DNA of 64,000 nucleotides from Oegoconia quadripuncta (Eukaryota > Arthropoda > Insecta > Lepidoptera > Autostichidae), in contig OX438748.1 of the NCBI GenBank assembly GCA_949316235.1, positions 11,101,001 through 11,165,000 on the forward strand. The letters run 5' to 3'. This document shows positions 1-12,900 of the stretch, piece by piece. A model generated the notes under the pieces. It did no database searches and had not been told where the DNA came from. It worked only from the letters and a program-made list of their open reading frames with translations. The position numbers and the translations under genes are program-made. Within the stretch, counting starts at the first letter, position 1; each line of letters opens with the position of its first letter.

Positions 1-636
1 GTGGGCTGCTGATACGGAGTTAAGCACTTTTTGCATATTGAGGAAGTAATTGTATCTCTATAAGATTGCTTGCTTGGATGATACAAAATGTATGCTGCAC
101 AGGGGTAATACATCAGTAATCTATCTTTTTGTAACGCTCCTGAATAACCTCATTTTTTACAGTAGCTGTTGCAGAGCGGTAGAATAATGATTTTATGATA
201 TAAAATGACTTAGTCGCAAAATGTCTTACTTCTTCAAATAACCATTTCAATGTGGTTTTATACGAAGTAGCAAATTTACGTTGTAGATAAGTATTTTTCG
301 ACAGCATGTTTTTGAGTTATAAGTGTTGGCCCTGATCTTTGAACTTAATTTTTGTAGTTCAAGTGATGAATAGTGGTTTAAATTTTAGACTTGTTGAAAA
401 AATCTTTATGTAATTCGCATCGTGATAATTTCGAACGGTTAAAAAAAATTGTTTTTAGTTGCCGATTTCATTATGATGTATCTTATGAATAATATAAATG
501 TAGGCACGTACAAGCAAGAAGTTACTAATTGTTAAATTACTAGCATACATATTACGTGTAATCTCGTGAGAGATAAATTAACCTAAGAAAAACAATGTGA
601 GCGGACGAGACAGAAAAGGGAGATCGGCGAACGTAC
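1..636. other. AT-rich non-coding stretch
   Basis: Only short ORFs without recognisable protein features occur here. I see no repeat family shared with the rest of the window and no convincing splice-bounded exon. It is either intron of the GRAM-domain gene that starts to the left of the window or intergenic DNA. Confidence 0.4.
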
Positions 637-776
637 CTTGGTCACATCAAGGTTGTGGTGTTCACAAAAAGTCAGGTTAGGAGCACCCCAATTTACGCTA
701 ACGGGAATCTGGCCTCCAACAGAGCCAAGCCCGACGCAGAGCCTTCCGTTTTTAAACGACTTCAAAAAGGAGGAGG
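637..776 (-). CDS. Possible internal exon or old repeat-encoded peptide
   Basis: On the minus strand a 140-nt open stretch is bounded by TTGTTAG upstream (acceptor-like) and CAAG|GTACGT downstream (a strong donor), which would give intron phases 1 and 0. The peptide has a glycine-rich core (VGLGSVGGQIPVSVNWGAP) and ends CEHHNLDVTK. The segment is richer in G+C than its flanks. I do not recognise the family. The frame stays open upstream and downstream past both splice sites, which would also fit a remnant of a dispersed repeat. No neighbouring minus-strand exons were found. Confidence 0.25.
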
Positions 777-1478
777 CTAACAATTTGGGCTTTGCATTAT
801 TTTGTTTTATGTCTATTACTTTGAGATGTGACGGTAATAATAAATAAATACAATACAATTGGGCCCATTGAAACATTATAATTAGTTTAGTAGTTATAAT
901 TATGGCCAATAGCAGAATAGCAATATTTCGTTGAATTTTCTTGCACTCTGGAAAACACTTCACCTACCTAATACTTCAATACCTTATTAATTAAACTACT
1001 CACGCTTAATTATATAGATAATTGAAATGATGCTAATACTTATATAATAGAATATACAAATGTTATACAAATAATATTCCTTATAATGGCAGAAAACAGA
1101 TAAATGACATCTAAATTAAAGTGACTAAGACATACTACAATTTTTTAAATGTCGGTGTGATTCAGCCTATTTCGGGATTAAGGCGTGATTTTCGGAAACT
1201 TCATAGCTAACAGATAATCTTATTTTTGATAATGTTCGTAATTGAAATATTTTTTCTGCGTTCACATTGGTGTTTACGATAGAACAAGAAAACTATGGTA
1301 GTTGGTTTTACTTTAGTGTATTTCGGAATTATACATAAAACTTGATGTGCAGTGGTGGCCTAGCAGTATATCACAGATGGGATATGACAAAGGTTGTGAC
1401 GTATCAGATTGGCGTATACAACTGGTAATAATTGCGTTAGTTTCAATTTGAATACAGCTAAATGATCATATCATGTTG

Positions 1479-1573
1479 GCAAATGGTGTTGCGGGTGCCC
1501 ATGGGCGGCGGTGATTGCTTTCCATCAGGTGACCCGCATGCTCGTTTGCCGCCCTCTCATATAAAAAAAAAAA
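1479..1573 (+). repeat. Family K: LINE 3'-end fragment with poly(A)
   Basis: A short fragment contains GGCGGCGGTGATTGCTTTCC, then a CATCAGGTGACCCGCATGC segment and ends in CTCATAT followed by an A-run. The reverse complement recurs at 55552-55694. A 5'-truncated 3' end with an A-tail fits a non-LTR retrotransposon. The CCATCAGGTGA motif is shared with family J, so the two are probably related CR1/Jockey-type lineages. Confidence 0.6.
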
Positions 1574-4066
1574 TATATCAATCGTATACCTTACTTAACT
1601 ACTCCAAGTATATATTTTCCTTGCCTATTCCAAAATATCAATGATCTACAATTTTTTAAATTCCATGTGCGCATGTTAATTAACAAATAGAAATAGCAAG
1701 GCTGTGTTCGTTGTTTAAAAATTATAATTAGAAGTTTATTTTCAGCATAGATGAGTAAGTAGGAATCATTAAGTTGTATCAGTTTTCACACTACGGGGTG
1801 ACTAAATAACTTGTTATGTAGTTTGGTGTATACGCAAACAGAGTGATGAAATAATAAAATTTGTTATGGCGGAAAAATTGCGGACATCACTCGTTTGTCA
1901 GTGTCACTGACGTTTTTAATGAACAACCAAACAGGTAATTGGTATAAGGGTACCTACATAAGTATGTAGTCGATTTAGACTTACAGCCGATTCCGAAATG
2001 ATCTTGGCACTAGCTTCAAAAGTAGTTGTTGGCTTCATTCGTTTCGTTCTAACTCAATGGTTATATTGGTTATTTAAAGACTCGTTATGAGGTATTACGT
2101 GATCTGCTGTTGTCCTGGCAGGATATGTGACCCGAGGCTGTTTTGGTGTTCTTCTTCGTTTTATTTTTTTAAATTTGCTTTATAGGTCGCTTTGTTTCTT
2201 GATGTCAATAACAGTCGAGTCGATCGATACTTGTCTTACCCGCTATACCTACATATTCACTGGGTGATTGATGTTTCTACAATTTTATTGGTTACAGCCT
2301 GTCTAATAATTCAAGCTACTATTAAAATCCGAAGGAAAAACTTCTGACTTTACAATTTTGTAGACGAAATTAGCGTAATGTACTCTCCTTCTCTCGGCCA
2401 TTTTAAGTATGTCATTATAGTAAGGCAATAAATAGTTTTTATAATTACCTACATTAATCTCATAATTTTTACTTAATTTTATGCTGTATATTTAAAAAGA
2501 AATGTGACATCAGGTGTGTTTGGAGTCAAATACTATACTGTTGTGCATACAAAAAACTTAATGTATCCAATGAGGGCGCCACTGGACGAATTAAGCGCTC
2601 TTAACACGTGGTGGGTCCATACACTTCTATATCTGCCGTCAACAACGTAATGTGTAACATTACTGTATTTTTGTTGACGTACAAGACTATGCTAGTAATA
2701 CAGCCGGTATTAGTGCCTTCAGTGATATGCCTGAAGTTGGCAGATATGGAAACTGATGTGTAAGGGTTTCACTGGCACGCAGCCAACGATCTCGTACTAG
2801 CTCAGTCGTTGTGCCTGTAACTAGCTTTAGCTATGCACCCCAACTCATCTCACGTGTCACTAGCTATCAAGCTTTAATAGACATGTCGGACCTCATATTC
2901 TCCGATACGGAAACGTGTTTGTTTATTGTAGACTTTCTCGACCTCGGGGAGTTCGAATGTTTCGATCGCATTCTTTTATGTCGCAGATTTGAATCGTCTC
3001 CGTACATGGCTCGATGTAAAATAATACAGGGCGTTTAATACGAAGGTTGAGGACCTCAAGTACCTACATTGGTACTAGGACATTTTTTTAAAAGTCCGTT
3101 TGGCTAGTTATATATCTCCATGTTATCTATATATGCTCCTGTGTTCTTGAGGGTTCTTCAGCTTCAGCCACATGTAAAAACGTAATCGATGACGGTATCG
3201 ATGGATAACGTAATAAGCCCACTGATGTGACTTCTCTATACTAAAACTAGTTTTAAAATAGTGATATCTTTTTAGAACGTCATAATCGAGACGACTTCTG
3301 CCCTCTTTCTGCAGTAGGACATTACTGTGTCTTATTATGGTAAAACATTGTCGTTTAGGAAATTTATGATTTCGACAATTGTCTCTTATTTGATTTAGCT
3401 TTGAAACGGACTCGTGTACCATAACGTCTTCCTCTTTCATAATAATGTTTGGCCGATTGATCATTGTGTAGTCACCAAACCAGCTATGCACTTATAAACA
3501 CGGCCTCATTTCCTATCTCCACGCATATAAACGTTGTGTGTTGTAGCCGGCAGTGCGCCGCAGTTAACGCGGATTCTGTTTGTTGAACTTTGCTTATCAT
3601 GATGTTAGGATTATTGTTGGAGTTTATGTGTCTTAATGTCACATTATTGATACACAATTAGACGTTAACTAAACTATGCCTTCATTATATATGCATGTTA
3701 TGTGTGTGTCCAGTCTTTATTTAGATACATATCTCAGTATAAGGTGTGTGCCGATTTGATTTTTTTATTTTAAATATTAATTGAGATGAAAGGTTAAATG
3801 TTTGATGAAAAGCGTTGAAGCCGTTTCGAACATATTTTGCTTTTAACACAATTGTTTGGTGTATTTGGATAGTATAGGTAATATATCGGGGTTTTTTAAT
3901 TTTAAATTTTTTATTTACATAAAAATGTACAATCACCCATTATAATTCACAAGGTACATTGACTGCCGCGACACAATTGAAAATTCATTATTTCCATCCA
4001 TCCATTCAAAGCCTATTAAGAAGGAAGAAGAAGATATCACTACATTAATATTAGTTCTATAGTTTA
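1574..4066. other. Non-coding stretch with unrecognised ORFs
   Basis: Two ORFs are longer than the background: 2811-3038 (+, 75 codons) and 3123-3491 (-, 122 codons). Neither shows a domain, signal peptide or splice-site framing that I recognise. A diverged tail of SINE family B (ACATCAGGTGTG...GTTGTGCAT) lies near 2508-2555. The opening motif of family G (ACTGCCGCGACACAATTG) lies near 3961-3978. Confidence 0.35.
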
Positions 4067-4342
4067 ACGACCTGTTTGGTGTAATGGTTAGCAACTCTGA
4101 CCACTATACCAAAAGGTTGCGGGTTCGAATCCCGCTAGGGGCATATGTTTGTGTGATGAATACGGACATGTGTACCCGAGTTATGGATGTTTTCATTTAT
4201 AATAAGTATTTATTTACAAAAAAAATGTATTTATGTATTATATCAACCATCTGGTATCCACAACACAAGCATATAGTTGCTTACTGTGGAACTAGATGGC
4301 GCTGTGTGTATGTCTAAGGATATTTATTTATTTATTTTATTT
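4067..4342 (+). repeat. Family A: tRNA-derived SINE
   Basis: The head resembles a tRNA gene with an internal RNA polymerase III promoter: a box A-like TGGTGTAATGGTTAGC and a box B-like GGTTCGAATCC. A body of about 200 bp follows, containing an ATCTGGTATCCA and AGATGGCGCTGTGTGTATG segment, and ends in TATTTATTT repeats. Near-identical copies lie at 5038-5303, 16622-16900, 17241-17546, 45853-46120 and 48139-48405. The close match between copies suggests recent activity. The ORF across it is incidental. Confidence 0.88.
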
Positions 4343-5037
4343 AATTGCTTTGTAAGATTGTGAATAATCAGGAAATCGCAACACCTAATATAGGTTGGCC
4401 GCATAATCAGGTACACCTTCTATAGTCTATTTTATACATTATATGTGCGCGCGTGTTTCCACATATTTTTTTACCCTAGTATAATATACGAGTGGGTTTA
4501 CTACCTATTTGGGCTATATATTTGAGTTGTGCAAGTTTGATTGTTAAACTTAACCGACTCAGTTGTCGGATTAGTTAGTGCTTTAAAACGGAGAGGTTTC
4601 GTAGTTATCGGCCTGATGTTAATTGTACTTATTAAAACTTTACGAGAAAGATTACGGATAGAATTCCCATACATTGTATACGTTGACATTCAGGACTAAA
4701 TGTCGACGGTTCACTACAATGTCAGCTGTTATACTATGTTTATTTATAGCCTGTTACCTTTCAACTCTATCAAATGATTAAGCTATTTTTTTTGTATAAC
4801 ACTTTTTTTATTTATAATCCTTAGGTAATGGTACCGCAACTCCATTTAACTAATGGAACTTTTACGTTGGTGTTACAGAAATATCATATTTTGGTACGGC
4901 TTAGTCATTAGGCATGTTTGTTGTTAACGAGGTTATAATGATGGTCGTATTTGAAATATATATCACTACTTACATTTCTTTTTAAAACTGTCACACTCCG
5001 ATAAATTAAGCATAAATTTCCTCTGTCAGCTAAATGT

Positions 5038-5303
5038 TTATAAATAAATAATAAATATCTTTGCACATACACACAACGCCATCTAGGTCCATAGTAAGCA
5101 TCTAGGCTTGTGTTATGGATCCGAGATGGTTGGTAAAATCCATAAATTACAAATTTTTTTTGTTAATAAATAAATGAAAAACATCCATAACCCGGGAACA
5201 CATCTGTATTCATCATACAAACATATGCCCCCGGCGGGATTCGAACCCGCGACCTTTTGGTATAGCGGTCAGAGTTTTTAACCACTACACCAAACAGGTC
5301 GTC
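5038..5303 (-). repeat. Family A: tRNA-derived SINE
   Basis: A reverse-strand copy. On the plus strand it begins with the TAAATAAATAATAAATATC tail and ends with the complement of the tRNA-like head (GGATTCGAACCC box B, then ACCAAACAGGTCGTC). It is full length. Confidence 0.87.
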
Positions 5304-5754
5304 AAATTTCAGGTCGTTTATATTTCAAGCATATGTTATTGAAATGGACTATCTGAAGAAAAGCTCGGTGATGAAATTTATAAGCATACATGAGATGACA
5401 TTCAGGGTTATTCGTTTAAGCATTGACCCTTCACAATTTTTCGTAGTGCAAAATTGTTGTGCCAAAATCAATGTCAGTTTGAATTTTTACTATGGGATTA
5501 CCTCTGCAGTCGAGCGAAAAAATTTTTGCTACAGGGAACGCTTATCGTACAGTCTGAACTACAATTACATGCACCACCTTTGACTCCCTAACGTTATCGG
5601 TGTTACTTAACATAATTGATATTGATAATTTTTTAAAGTATTGACCTAACACAAATTATCGTCAATTATTTGGAAAAAAATCAACCTATTGATTTTGGGT
5701 GTTTAATCAAGGTGTGTTACCAGTGATGACTTTGGTTTCTCACTATGGGCCTCA

Positions 5755-5985
5755 TAAGCTCGAAGTCACGTAACGAGCTATGAGAAGGCGATGCTCGGCG
5801 TTTCAATACGTGATCGAATCAGGAATGAAGAAATCCGTAGGATGGCGACGGTCACTGACATAGCCCAGCGGATTAGCAAGTTAAAGTGGCAGTGGGTAGG
5901 CCACATAGCTCGAAAAACTGGTGACCGGTGGGGCACTAAAGTTCTCGAGGACAGACGACCTGATAAAGGTCGCGGGAAATCGCTC
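5755..5985 (+). mobile_element. RTE-type LINE fragment (C-terminal part of the reverse transcriptase ORF)
   Basis: The frame encodes YEKAMLGVSIRDRIRNEEIR, then TDIAQRISKLKWQWVGHIAR and a WGTKVLEDRRP segment. This arrangement is characteristic of the region after the reverse transcriptase domain in insect RTE LINEs. Only about 75 codons survive, with no catalytic domain, and the frame runs into a G-tract. It is a dead fragment and forms the end of the first unit of the tandem duplication. Confidence 0.8.
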
Positions 5986-6275
5986 GGGGGGGGGGCAGTT
6001 TGAATTTTTACTATGGGATTACCTCTGCAGTCGAGCGAAAAAATTTTTGCTACAGGGAACGCTTATCGTACAATCTGAACTACAATTACATGCACCACCT
6101 TTGACTCCCTAACGTTATCGGTGTTACTTAACATAATTGATATTGATAATTTTTTAAAGTATTGACCTAACACAAATTATCGTCAATTATTTGGAAAAAA
6201 ATCAACCTATTGATTTTGGGTGTTTAATCAAGGTGTGTTACCAGTGATGACTTTGGTTTCTCACTATGGGCCTCA

Positions 6276-6506
6276 TAAGCTCGAAGTCACGTAACGAGCT
6301 ATGAGAAGGCGATGCTCGGCGTTTCAATACGTGATCGAATCAGGAATGAAGAAATCCGTAGGATGGCGACGGTCACTGACATAGCCCAGCGGATTAGCAA
6401 GTTAAAGTGGCAGTGGGTAGGCCACATAGCTCGAAAAACTGGTGACCGGTGGGGCACTAAAGTTCTCGAGGACAGACGACCTGATAAAGGTCGCGGGAAA
6501 TCGCTC
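6276..6506 (+). mobile_element. RTE-type LINE fragment, second copy
   Basis: This duplicates the fragment at 5755-5985, shifted by 521 bp, with the same encoded residues. It ends at a 13-base G-run and is followed by an unrelated LINE fragment on the other strand. Confidence 0.8.
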
Positions 6507-6519
6507 GGGGGGGGGGGGG

Positions 6520-6668
6520 CTATGTTTAGCAGTGGACATCCTGGAGCTCCTGTAATATTAATTTGCCTTCTACATGCTTCATTCCGGACACACTCCATCA
6601 AGATATGGAAAACGTCTTCTATAACGTCACATTCTGTACAATTTGGCGAAGGTACTTCCCGCATCATG
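6520..6668 (-). mobile_element. LINE fragment with C-terminal zinc-knuckle-like motif
   Basis: The minus-strand frame reads EVPSPNCTECDVIEDVFHIL followed by MECVRNEA. The C-x2-C-x8-H-x4-C spacing matches the C-terminal cysteine/histidine motif found downstream of reverse transcriptase in Jockey/I-type LINEs. It is a remnant of about 50 codons. It ends about 110 bp upstream of the first recognised GRAM-gene exon. Confidence 0.55.
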
Positions 6669-6776
6669 AATGCACTGTAGCTGATTTGATTATTGATTTT
6701 AGGAGGAAATGAATTTTAGGTGGTTCATATATCTTCAGAGCCGTGATACATAATTCAAAGATACCATCTTTTCCAG

Positions 6777-6952
6777 GCATGCCGTGAAACCGCTCTCGGG
6801 GTCCGTGCCGTCGGTGCGCGTGGCCGCGCTGAGCGCTGGCACCGACGCACCCGCCAGCGACACCACCGATGGCAAGCAACCCAGCAAGTCGCGCCAGAAG
6901 AAGTTCCAACGACACTTCCCTCAGGTTGGGCCAGAGGAGCGCGTGCTCAACT
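6777..6952 (+). CDS. GRAMD2-like gene, first recognised exon
   Basis: The acceptor is TTTTCCAG before 6777 and the donor is CT|GTGAGT after 6952. The exon carries a low-complexity Ala/Ser/Pro segment, then KQPSKSRQKKFQRHFPQV and the opening of the GRAM domain (GPEERVLN). It is much richer in G+C than its surroundings. It begins with the last base of a split codon and has no suitable initiation codon, so it is internal. Confidence 0.85.
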
Positions 6953-9900
6953 GTGAGTAGCTTTTTTATGCAGAATAGGTTACCTCTTAACCTCAATCAC
7001 ACCTGAAACTAACGACAACGCTCACCCTCAAACAGCTGAAACAATAATGCTATCATTATTGTTGCATGGCGGCAGATTTAGATAACTATGTACTAATCTA
7101 TGTTTTGTAAACATTATGTTGTTTCTGTTTGAGCCACGAACGTGGTTTAACAGGACTCTATTCAAATCAAAATATATTTATATTTCATAGGATAAAATTA
7201 TCACTTGAAAACGTCACAAATTAATTTTACTGCTCCTTCACAAAGCTGACTTCCCAGAGAAGAACGAGCAAGAAACTCAAGGGTTGCTCTTTTTAAATAC
7301 ATTATATTATCATACCGTCCCACTTACCGCCCTATGGTAAGCAAGCAAACCTTCTTTCCTATATTTTTGTTAGCTACTGATTAATCTGGGGTATAAGGTA
7401 CCACTAGAGTCAGTAGGGCATCGTCTACTTTCAGTAGATGCCGTGTTGAGTACTTTGTCCTAGCTTCTATAAGATCCTATCAGTTACAGTGGGAGGGGTG
7501 TGGAGGCAAATAAGTATTTCCGTCGCTTAGGATGCTTTCCGCCTGAAGGATGAATGTAAAAGGCTGTTCAGTATAAGTGATAAACGTTGTCGCCCGCGTT
7601 ATAATGTCACTCGCGTAAGGTTCATACTTACGTGATGCCAGAATTCACGAAGTGGAATTCTGGTATTTTGATAATGTTAAAAATTGTGCTTAAATAGTGC
7701 CAAATATTGCCCAAAGGAAAAATTTGTGCCACTGTAGAAGAGTTATTCAATATATTAAATGAGCATTCCGACGTTACGTGTTGCTGGAATCCTCCTTGCT
7801 CATATGCAGAGACTGGTTTACCTGTTGGTATAATTTATAGGAGCGTCGGTGGCACAGCGGTTAAGACTCGGTGAAGTTCCCAACCCGCACTGGGCCAGCG
7901 TGGTGACTATGTCCCATACTCCCTAATTGTACGGGGGAAGGCCTATATCCCTGCAGTGGGATGTTTACGTGCGGATGATAATAATTTATATTCCAAAAAA
8001 CTGTGCATAAAAAGTGCAACGGAAGAATAGTACTTCAAAAACATCGGACTTTTGTCCACCGGAGAAAAAAATCCAGATCAAACCATTTTGTATGTATGGC
8101 ATTCGAACTTCAAATTTGAAATCCAGCGGAATCCTTACCAGTACCGTAATTTACTTCAAATAATTTACTCTTATTGTCTCTCGAAATATCGTCTTGGAAA
8201 TAGTCTTGGAAAAAAAATATAATTTTTTTCCACTAGCATCTCATCTGATGGAAAATGATAATGTGGTTGAAAATGCAAGAGATCTCAGTAAAGGTCTATA
8301 CCTTGCTCTTGAAGTTTCAAGATCGTAGCATTTCGGGAAGACTGATGCCGGGAGTTCCTTGCCTTGGCTATTTGCCATGAATGAAGAGCCATTTGTAGTT
8401 ACTAGTCGAAAACTGCAATGGTTTTGTTTAAATATTTATTTATTTAAATCTGTAGATAACAAGACAAGGAATATGTTTTTTCCTCGAATAGATATTCAAA
8501 TATGTAACAAATAGTCTGCTAGCGAACTCGTGACTGTGGTCGGTATCACATCGACTTTCATAACAGCTGCATTTATGCATTTAAATGGCGGTCCCCCATT
8601 GGTTGTTTTTATAGAGCTTAAAAGAAATCGTGTATAAATGGGCATTTTGTTTGTGCACATTTGACATTTATTTGACCTAGACTTGGAAGTTTCTGTGAAG
8701 GCATGTTTATTTGATTTTGCCGTCTTTAAATTTAAATATTCAGGTGGCTCTTTGAATTTTGATATTGTTCACCGTCAGCGCGCTCTGCTAACAACGACCT
8801 TTGACAAAGAGGACATCTTACTATTTTTCCTCAATATCAAAGTGAGCTGTCGCTAGCACGAGTCAAGAAAGGCCTGAAAAGAGTTCTTTAACGACAAGGT
8901 CTATATCAATTCCTACGATGGGCCTTCAAGCTGTTTTTAGCTCTATTTGTCTTAAAAAATATTTTAGCCATGCATGTTACTACTATGTTTTACAATAAGT
9001 TCTAACTTCATTTGGTCATTCATCTTGTGATATAGGGTATTTCATTGAACGTACGTCGCGTCAATCGATCATCGGCTTTTGGTACATATCCGGTTACTAT
9101 ATCGCTTGGTACACAATATCACTATTCTGCCTACGCAATTTCTCACTCTAAAAGTTCCACACTCAATGTGCTTAAACACGATTTGAAGTTCGATGATTAT
9201 TTTGGCCTACTCACTGCGCTTTACCTAGCATCTATCAATTCATTTATTTCCATTATAACTTCAATTCCAATGGTTGTTTTTTTTCTTTAATTTCAGATTA
9301 TTCATGTGCACTGGTAGGCGACCTCCTCCTACAAGGGCATCTGTACATAACTAAGAATTACTTCGCTTTCTACTCGAATGTTTTTGGATATGTTACCAAG
9401 GTGAGTCTAATCACAGTTTCATTTGCGCTGTGGGTTAGACAAGAATTCTAAGTTCTACTGCCTAATCCACCTATACTGATGACCCGAAAACTGCCACGGA
9501 AAATCAAGGCATACAAATCGTTTAGGACCGCATGGGGTGGCTGTTATAAGGGCTGCCTAGTTTTAGCAGTAGACTATGAAATGGTAAGGAAATGATGCAA
9601 AAACTTGAAAAATGTTAGGAGGCTGTGTTCACAATCAAGTAAAGTGGGTCAAACCAGCAATAATGTGTATCCGTGGAAGTCTGTGATAATAAGGTTCGGA
9701 TAGTGTTTTGACGGTGTGTGGTATTATTGCACTCGACTGTATATAGTTATATGATTTATAATTCTCACCTCGATAACACCTTGACCTCGAACTTGACGGT
9801 TGTGAAATATTACTTTACTTACAAGGCGGGTTTTTAAATTACCAAACGTCCGGCTAACCGACATGTCTAAGAGTCGAGCGGTCTCAACAAGAAAGTGTTT

Positions 9901-12900
9901 ATTTTACGAACGCTTAACATGTGAAGTTATAGGAACAAGGCAGTTTAACGGGTTTCAACCACGCGACGCTGGCGCCGAGTTATAAGCTGATAAGATTCGA
10001 AACAGGATTAGCCTCCGAATAAACTCAATTGGCCTAGGTATTACACGTAATACCTCTGAAGTATTTAGACCGATCGATATCGAAAGAGGTACTGTTACCA
10101 GTAGATGTTATACAGCAGTAGACGAAGGTCTTGTGGCTTTGTTGTTTTGTTTCTTTTACCATAGATGATTTCCCATTTCGAAGCGATGGCAATTTGGGCA
10201 CACTGACTGGCAGACAACTGCAACAAAATTTTGACTTTCAATAAGTTATATTATGTGTTTTACGTTGAAACAAATGAATGCTTAAATTACTCATGTGTTC
10301 CACACACTTTGAAAATATAATCTGCAAACTTTGGAATAATACCCTTATATATTTGACAAACACTATGGTCAGCCACCTGTTATATTATTTTTTATTTCAT
10401 AATTAACATTTTCGAACAAAACTCTTCGACTAATATAGGGTAAGTAGGGTTCTCAAAGTCATTGGTTTTAGGAATATCAAAAGTATTTCCTAATTCCATC
10501 ACTTGACTATATAGACCTAGCCTAAATTCATGGTGACTGGCGTCGCTTTTCTTGTATGGGATCGATTATTTTCTGTTATCGCCTCGATCCTGGACATGCA
10601 AGATATCTAATGCTGCTTCTCATCAGTGCTGTTGTGACTTATTATGTATATGACAAACAATAATACCGGCGGAAAGAGTCCGTTTTATGAACTACGACGC
10701 TGCACCAACAATTTTATGTGAAAGAGGATTCTTTTACCCGCCTTCTTCAGTCATCGTTGATCAATTTGAAATAAAAATTTCCACTTAAGTTATTTTCGTG
10801 AATTTCACAGATAGACTATAGATAAATTTTCATTACGCTTATTATATAAAGCTGATATAGACATTTACAATTTCTTAAAAAAAATTATATGGGTTAATGA
10901 TTTAATAGTAGTGGTGTAATTCGGTAAAAAGAATCCCATTTTATACACCATTGGTATACCACATTGAAGCGAGATTAAGCCATGCCCGAAGCTAAACCAA
11001 ACGATCGATAATCTTTAACAATTTTCATTCGTTACTTCCAGCTCTTAATACCAATCACGTCAGTGCTCCGCATCACCAAGGAGAAAGTGGCAAGGATCAT
11101 CCCGAATGCGGTGGGCGTGTGCACGCGTGACGAGCGGCATGTGTTCGGGTCGCTGCTGTCGCGAGACTCCACCTACAAGCTGATGACCCACGTGTGGAAA
11201 GCCTCACGGGCTCCTGAGCTAGCTGTTTCCAAACCACAGGTACTAACTGATGTTTTTCGAGATATTGACAGATATTACTGTTCTGCTCGCGGCTTCGCTC
11301 GGATAGATTTACTTTTTTAGGTATTTCACATTTGTAGGTATTAATATGGAAACGCCACAGAACGAGATTGGGATATTAGAGAATTGGTAAGCTGAAGTAG
11401 CACTGCACTGGTTACATTCAAATAGCACCAGTTCTGGAGAGATGTTCACGTCTCGCCAAACGCAGCATAGCACGTCCACCTACTAAATAGTGCGACCATT
11501 TGATTAAGGCAGATGATTATCACTGAAAATAGAATCGAAGATCGGTGTCAGTGGCGCCCACAAGGAGGTCTATGACGATGACTAAGTTTCAACTTGTTTT
11601 TTCCGATTTTTCATATGACATTTCAGCTTGTCTTTAGTCCACTGCTGAACGTTCATCTACCGCTAAGATATCCACATGTCACTTGCAGCCAGCGGCTACT
11701 GGCTATTTTCTTAAGATCGCCTCATCATCGGTCCTTCACAAGTCATCTGTCCAACCTATGGTCCGTCTGATGAACTTTCGCTATGCCCCTAATAATGACC
11801 ATAATTTGAAAAAGCGACACGCCATCTCCTATTCACTTCAACTTACTGATTGTCTGAACTATATCTCATCTGTAGATTCCCCATTTCAGATTTTATCTTA
11901 GATTTTATATCGGTAATTAGAATACTCCATTTTATATTACACCTAAAATTACTTCTTTACAGTCGCGTCGGCATGTCTTTAAATTTTGAACTTCGCACAA
12001 ATTGTTGAGATTTTTTTTTTTTTTTTTTTTTTTTATGATTGACTGGATTCGCGTTTGACCACAATCTCACCTGATGGAAAGTGACGATGTGGTCGGAGAT
12101 GAAGCACGCGATCTCAGTAAATGCCTATTCACTCTGCTCTTGAAGATCCCAAGGTTGTAGGATTCAGGAAAGACTGACGCAGGAAGGGAGTTCCATGCCT
12201 TGGCTGTTCGGATGATGAATGAAGAATCGAACTTCTTAGTGCGAATGTTCGGTATATTAACTATATACGGGTGGAATCCCTCCCCACGCCTAGTGGTCCG
12301 AAGATGAAAGGGTGACGGTGGAATAAGATTATGTAATTCCAACGCACACTCCCCGAAATGTATCCTGTAAAAAACTGAGAGACAGGCGACTTTGCGACGG
12401 TGTTCAAGGGTCTGCAATTTAGCAGTCATCGAACTATCACCTATAAGTCTTATGGCACGTCGTTCCACAGAATCGAGTGCAGCTAGTTGGTACTTGGCTG
12501 AACCATCCCAGAGGTGACAGCAATATTCCATGCACGAGCGGACTTGAGCCTGGTAAAGCACCAAAAGTTGTTTTGGTGTGAAATATCGCCTGACCTTAAG
12601 GAGAATGCCAAGCTTCTTAGCCGCTGTTTTTGCGTTCGATTCTATGGAGCGCCCAAAATTTAGGTTGGAGGTTAACTCCATGCCCAAAAGATTTCCCAAG
12701 AGATTCGTATGTGGATACCGAACATTCGCACTAAACGGTTTGACTTTTCATTAATAATGAGAAAATTCGAGGCAAGAGATCGTACTTCAGCCTCAACCAC
12801 AACTACACTTTCCATCAAGTGAGATTGTGGTTAAACTCGTCTCCAGTTAATCGTATAAAAAGAAACTACAGACTTGTAAAATACAAAATCCTCAAAATCA

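Larger units (their letters stand above)
5475..6519. repeat. Near-identical 521-bp tandem duplication
   Basis: Positions 5475-5995 are repeated immediately at 5996-6519. I found one internal substitution (CAGTCTGAAC at 5551 versus CAATCTGAAC in the second copy). The final G-run differs in length: 10 G at 5986-5995 and 13 G at 6507-6519. Each unit carries an RTE LINE fragment at its right end. The G-runs sit exactly at the unit boundaries. The duplication is either very recent or an assembly artefact at a hard homopolymer. Confidence 0.93.

Noticed and set aside
3123..3491. 122-codon minus ORF
   Set aside because: No motif, signal peptide, splice framing or repeat relationship could be seen. 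The composition is close to background.
4067..4145. tRNA gene-like sequence with box A and box B
   Set aside because: The cloverleaf is imperfect and the sequence is the head of a repeated SINE present many times here, so it is not called as a tRNA gene. The same applies to family B and C heads.
5791..6003. ORF starting MLGVSIRDRI as a gene
   Set aside because: It is the truncated end of an RTE reverse transcriptase, repeated 521 bp later, and has no start context.
12067..12699. 210-codon ORF as a host gene
   Set aside because: The conserved blocks and poly(A) tail identify a 5'-truncated LINE. The initial Met is internal to the element.
12706..12840. Twin-primed LINE inversion
   Set aside because: The inverted part repeats the same 3' sequence as the main copy; twin priming would invert a more 5' part.
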